Assembly (NCBI GenBank): GCA_019802505.1
Contig: JAFMOC010000003.1
Span: forward strand, 4,216,001 to 4,280,000
Direction: 5' to 3'
Length of the DNA: 64,000 bases
DNA from: Corydoras sp. C115
Taxonomy: Eukaryota > Chordata > Actinopteri > Siluriformes > Callichthyidae
Shown: piece by piece, positions 60,537 through 64,000 of the stretch
Numbering within the stretch: the stretch's first letter is position 1
Layout: the number at the start of each line of letters is the position of its first letter
Notes under the pieces: model-generated
Seen by the model: the letters and a program-made list of their open reading frames with translations, nothing else
Database searches by the model: none
Told to the model about the DNA's origin: nothing
Position numbers and translations under genes: made by a program

Positions 60537-61875
60537 CAGTGGTGTGAAAAAGTGTTTGCCCCCTTCCTCATTTCCTGTTTTTTTGCATGTTTGTCACACT
60601 TAACTGTTTCAGAACATCAAACCAATTTAAACAATAGACAAGGACAACACAAGTAAACACAAAATGCAATTTGTAAATGAAGGTGTTTATTATTAAAGGA
60701 GAAAAAAAATCCAAACCATCATGGCCCTGTGTGAAAAAGTGATTGCCCCCTCATTAAAACATACTATAACTGTGGTTTTTAACACCTGAGTTCAATTTCT
60801 CTAGCCACACCCAGGCCTGATTATTGCCACACCTGTTCTCAATCAAGACATCACTTAAATAGGAGCTGCCTGACACAGTAAAGTCCACCAAAAGATCCTT
60901 AAAAGCTACACATCATGCCGAGATCCAAAGAAATTCAGGAACAATTGAGAAATAAAGTAATTGAGATCTATCAGTCTGGAAAGGGTTATAAAGCCATTTC
61001 CAAAGCTTTGGGAATCCAGCGAACCACAGTGAGGGCCATTATCCACAAATGGCGAAGACATGGAACAGTGGTGAACCTTCCCAGGAGTGGCCGGCCGCCC
61101 AAAATTACCCCAAGAGCGCAGCGACGACTCATCCAAGAGGTCACAAAAGACCCCACAACAACATCCAAAGAACTGCAGACCTTACTTGCCTCAGTTAAGG
61201 TCAGCGTTCATGCCTCCACCATCAGAAAAAGACTGGGCAAAAATGGCCTGCATGGCAGAGTTCCAAAAAGAAAACCACTGCTGAGCAAAAAGAACATTAA
61301 AGCTCGTCTCAATTTTTCCAAAACACATCTTGATGATTCCCAACACTTTTGGGAAAACATTCTGTGGACCGATGAGACAAAAGTGGAACTCTTTGGAAGG
61401 TGTGTGTCCCATTACATCTGGCGTAAAAGGAACACTGTATTTCAGAAAAAGAACATTATACCAACAGTAAAATATGGTGGTGGTAGTGTGATGGTCTGGG
61501 GCTGTTTTGCTGCGGCAGGACCTGGAAGACTTGCTGTGATAAATGGAACTATGAATTCTGCTGTCTACCAAAAGATCCTGAAGGAGAATGTCCGACCATC
61601 TGTTCATGAACTCAAGCTGAAACGAACTTGGGTTCTGCAGCAGGACAATGATACTAAACACACCAGCAAGTCCTCCTCTGAATGGCTGAAGAAAAACAAA
61701 ATGAAGACTTTGGAGTGGCCTAGCCAAAGTCCTGACCTGAATCCTATTGAGATGTTGTGGTATGACCTTAAAAAAGCTGTTCATGCTCGAAAACCCTCTA
61801 ATGTAACTGAATTAGAACAATTCTGCAAAGATGAGTGGGCCAAAATTCCTCCAGAATGCTGTAAAAGACTCATTG
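60537..61875 (+). mobile_element. Tc1-like transposon A2, truncated by LTR element insertion
   Basis: Same family as A1, with the same end (CAGTGGTGTGAAAAAGTG) after TA at 60535-60536 and the same IR/DR layout. It is cut at 61875 by an LTR retroelement. The missing 3' part should resume beyond the window. Confidence 0.9.
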
Positions 61876-61880
61876 TGTAA
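60915..61880 (+). pseudogene. Tc1-like transposase A2, 3' end lost to insertion
   Basis: Nearly identical to the A1 protein (MPRSKEIQEQ against MPRSKTIQEQ). The frame is open through TDETK, QQDNDTKH and SPDLNPIE. It ends after about 320 residues in LIV because the LTR brings in a stop; about 20 native C-terminal residues are missing. The usual Pro in DNDPKH is Thr here. The catalytic triad remains, so a truncated protein could still be made. Confidence 0.88.
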
Positions 61881-62229
61881 CAGGTGCCTAGGGCACCTGT
61901 CACCTGTTTTGTGTTTCGTCCCGTTCGTTTGAGTTAATTAACGTTCTGTGCTCATTAGTTTAGTTAATTAACTCCTTTTTGTTATTGGTTTGTCTTGTGC
62001 ACGTGATCGGGTGTCTTTTTGTATTTATGTCCATTGTTTCGTGTCTTTGGTGCTGGTCGTTTGTTTTATATGTCACATAGTCTTTCGTACCTCTTGTTTT
62101 GTGGTGCACTGCACCTTTAATAAACCTGTTTCTGCTACCTGCGTGCCTGGCTTCCTTCAGCACGTGTATACGCGGCGGCTTGCGCTCCCTATGTGCCACC
62201 GCTTCAGCCCGAGGTAGACTACCGTGACA
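61876..62229 (+). mobile_element. 5' LTR of a retroelement
   Basis: Starts TGTAACAGGTGCCTAGGG and most likely ends CCGTGACA (about 354 bp, TGT..ACA ends). The start repeats exactly at 63937. AATAAA at 62119-62124 is a candidate poly(A) signal. The 3' boundary is inferred from the TG/CA rule. Confidence 0.8.
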
Positions 62230-62356
62230 GAACAACCAGCCAAAGGAAATTTGGGGAGTCCAGAGCCCAGGTAAGCACTTTTTTAAATTTTTCTTTGCGG
62301 GGGCCGTGTAGCCTCGTACTCGCGGCGCGTTCCCCCCTGTCCGCGAGTGCACTGCT

Positions 62357-63751
62357 ATGCGCAGCCCGCCGTCCCGGAGCCGTAAGGACGGCTCGAACAG
62401 AGAAATGTATGAGTGTTATGATTCTGATGATGAGTGGATGTGGAGGTACGGGTACGAAGCGCTCTGCGCTGAGGAGGGTCTGGACTTGGTTCAGATCTCC
62501 GATGATGAGACGGGCGAGTCGTACCTGTATGGGCATATTCTGCCCATACGCACCCTCCTCAACTCTGAGGAGTTCTGGACGGACGCTCCGGTCCAGCTTG
62601 TTAAACCCCCCGCGGCGAGATCCAGGCGCAGAGCGCGCCGGCGCGGTGCTAAGACGCAGCGTGCGCGTGCAGCTGCTGAGCGCGGTACGTGTGCCGCGGG
62701 GCAGTCACGTGACGCATCCGCGCCGGACCGCGCTGTGTCTGGATCGTGCTGCGAGGGGGCGGTACCGGAGCCAACACTCGGGGGGGTAGATGTGGATCCG
62801 TGTCCCCCTGTCTCGTGTGTCCAGTCCGTCTTCCCCATGTCTGAGATGTCTATTTGTTTGGGCATTGCGGTGGGGGTGTATATGTTTTGTGTGCAGGATG
62901 GCGAGCCCGAGGTCCGCCCAGCGTGCATGCCCGCCGAGGTCCTGCCAGTGTGTGAACCTGCTGAGGTCCTGCCAGCGTGCGTGCCCGCCAAGGTCCTGCC
63001 AGCGTGCGTGCCCGCCAAGGTCCTGCCAGCGTGCGTGCCCACCGAGGTCCTGCCAGCATGCGTGCCCGCCGAGGTCCTGCCAGCGTGCGAACCCGCTGAG
63101 GTCCTATCAGCGCACGTGCCCATCCCGAAGCCCAGGGGCGTCACGCCGCCCATCCCGAAGCCCAGGGGCGTCACGCCGCCCATCCCGAAGCCCAGGGGCG
63201 TCACGCCGCCCATCCCAAAGCCCAGGGGCGTCACGCCGCCCATCCCGAAGTCCAGGGGCGTCACGCCGCCCATCCCGAAGCCCAGGGGCGTCACGCCGCC
63301 CATCCCGAAGCCCAGGGGCATCACGCCGCCCATCCCGAGCAGCAGGGGCCGCACGCCGCCCAGCCCGAGCAGCAGGGGCCGCACGCCGCCCAGCCCGAGC
63401 AGCAGGGGCCGCACATCGCACGCCACGCCGCCAGGGGGCGTCCGCCTCGCCACGCCGCCAGGGGGCGCCCGCCTCGCCACGCAGCCAGGGGGCGCCCGCC
63501 TCGCCACGCCGCCCGTGGGCGTCCGCCGGACCACGCCGCCAGGGGGCGTCCGCCTCGCCACGCAGCCAGAGTGCGTGGCCATCTCCTCGCCCGATGTGGG
63601 CGTCCACCGGACCACGCTGCCAGGGAGCGTGGCCCACTCCTCGTCCGACGGGGGCGCCCGCCTCGCCACGCAGCCAGAGTACGTGGCCAACTCCGCGCCC
63701 GACGTGGGCGTCCACCGGACCACGCAGCCAGTGGCCGTGGCCCACTTCTGA
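62357..63751 (+). CDS. Proline-rich repeat ORF inside the LTR retroelement
   Basis: A 464-codon frame. Residues 1-~75 are acidic and non-repetitive (ECYDSDDEWMWRYGYEALC), followed by an Arg-rich block. From about 180 it is tandem repeats: about eight units of a 10-residue ACVPAEVLP-type repeat, then eight PIPKPRGVTP units (30-bp DNA period), PSPSSRGRTP units, and longer TPPGGVRLA-type units. It resembles no known gag or enzyme. Caution: the repeats are GC-rich and 30 bases long, so all frames on both strands stay open. Only the non-repeat N-terminal part gives this frame independent support. It may be a spacer or a captured host fragment. Confidence 0.4.
   Translation: MRSPPSRSRKDGSNREMYECYDSDDEWMWRYGYEALCAEEGLDLVQISDDETGESYLYGHILPIRTLLNSEEFWTDAPVQLVKPPAARSRRRARRRGAKTQRARAAAERGTCAAGQSRDASAPDRAVSGSCCEGAVPEPTLGGVDVDPCPPVSCVQSVFPMSEMSICLGIAVGVYMFCVQDGEPEVRPACMPAEVLPVCEPAEVLPACVPAKVLPACVPAKVLPACVPTEVLPACVPAEVLPACEPAEVLSAHVPIPKPRGVTPPIPKPRGVTPPIPKPRGVTPPIPKPRGVTPPIPKSRGVTPPIPKPRGVTPPIPKPRGITPPIPSSRGRTPPSPSSRGRTPPSPSSRGRTSHATPPGGVRLATPPGGARLATQPGGARLATPPVGVRRTTPPGGVRLATQPECVAISSPDVGVHRTTLPGSVAHSSSDGGARLATQPEYVANSAPDVGVHRTTQPVAVAHF
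62930..63420 (+). repeat. Two 30-bp minisatellites in the LTR element
   Basis: About 62930-63115 repeats GAGGTCCTGCCAGCGTGCGT with C-C-C-G-C-C spacers. 63116-63420 repeats CCCATCCCGAAGCCCAGGGG and later CCCAGCCCGAGCAGCAGGGG versions. Confidence 0.9.
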
Positions 63752-63936
63752 TCCGCCGTGGGCGTCCACCGGACTTTGCAGCCAGAGGGCGTTCGGCACG
63801 CCTCACCCGCAGAGGGTGTCCACCCGAGGGCGCCTTCCAAGCCCCGCTCAAGGAGGGCGGAGGACCCCCCCCTCGGGACTGTTTTTTTTTCTCTTGGTCG
63901 CGTCCCCCCGTTGCGCGACCGCAGGGGCGGGGGTAA

Positions 63937-64000
63937 TGTAACAGGTGCCTAGGGCACCTGTCACCTGTTTTGTGTTTCGTCCCGTTCGTTTGAGTTAATT
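63937..64000 (+). mobile_element. 3' LTR, first 64 bases
   Basis: Identical to the first 64 bases at 61876-61939 by eye. The rest lies outside the window. Confidence 0.9.

Larger units (their letters stand above)
61876..64000 (+). mobile_element. Non-autonomous LTR retroelement, continues past window
   Basis: Two LTR starts 2061 bases apart leave about 1.7 kb of internal sequence with no gag, protease, reverse transcriptase or integrase motif. A polypurine tract (AGGGGCGGGGGTAA) precedes the 3' LTR at 63937. It must depend on enzymes from a related complete element. The primer-binding site should follow 62229, but I did not match it to a tRNA. Confidence 0.82.

Noticed and set aside
62491..63941. 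Long antisense and alternate-frame ORFs (up to 449 codons) in the LTR element
   Set aside because: The 30-bp GC-rich repeats keep all frames free of stops; no independent coding signal.

Overview
The window is AT-rich vertebrate nuclear DNA from a ray-finned fish. The evidence is spliced genes with GT/AG introns, several families of Tc1-like DNA transposons, a Rex3-type LINE, hAT elements, and about 30 copies of a tRNA-headed SINE resembling the teleost DANA/Mermaid type. There are no operons or bacterial signals. Species cannot be read from the sequence; an otophysan fish such as a catfish is a guess from the repeat content.

Layout. 1-8.3 kb is repeat-rich and gene-poor. It holds a degraded Tc1 relic, SINEs, a solo LTR inside a (TA)n tract, and a CpG-rich block at 2.86-3.56 kb that could be a minus-strand non-coding first exon. 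7.85-15.4 kb is one old Tc1 relic split by later insertions: an ORF-intact Tc1 (8367-11495) that carries a second Tc1 (9764-11336), a Rex3 LINE (11541-14563), and a SINE (14989-15147). Target-site duplications support the order. 15.4-26 kb shows only relic repeats. At 26.4-27.7 kb a hAT element lies inside a SINE and itself carries a SINE. At 27.86-28.24 kb (minus strand) there is a small single-pass membrane protein gene. Its 5' flank has been amplified, together with SINE fragments, into a ~5 kb tandem array (28.26-33.4 kb).

34.4-38.7 kb (plus strand) is a complete three-exon TMEM47-like gene, a four-pass protein of the claudin/PMP22 type. 42.9-54.2 kb holds two tandem six-exon paralogs for type II membrane proteins with a reduced C-type-lectin-like domain and a cytoplasmic YxxL (hemITAM-like) motif. 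Gene A (42898-47611) gives a clean 234-residue protein with an extra C-terminal hydrophobic tail. Gene B (50120-54230) lacks that tail and has an exon 1/exon 2 phase conflict, so it is either using another start or is broken. This pair is the most interesting biology in the window: a candidate immune-receptor cluster of NK-receptor/Dectin-1 gene architecture.

54-64 kb is again repeats: SINEs, a hAT with a BED-finger remnant, a second Tc1 copy (60537-61875), and a non-autonomous LTR retroelement (61876 to beyond the window end) that interrupts that Tc1 and carries a GC-rich, proline-rich tandem-repeat reading frame instead of gag-pol. All functional statements are inferences from sequence reading; no searches or alignments were run.
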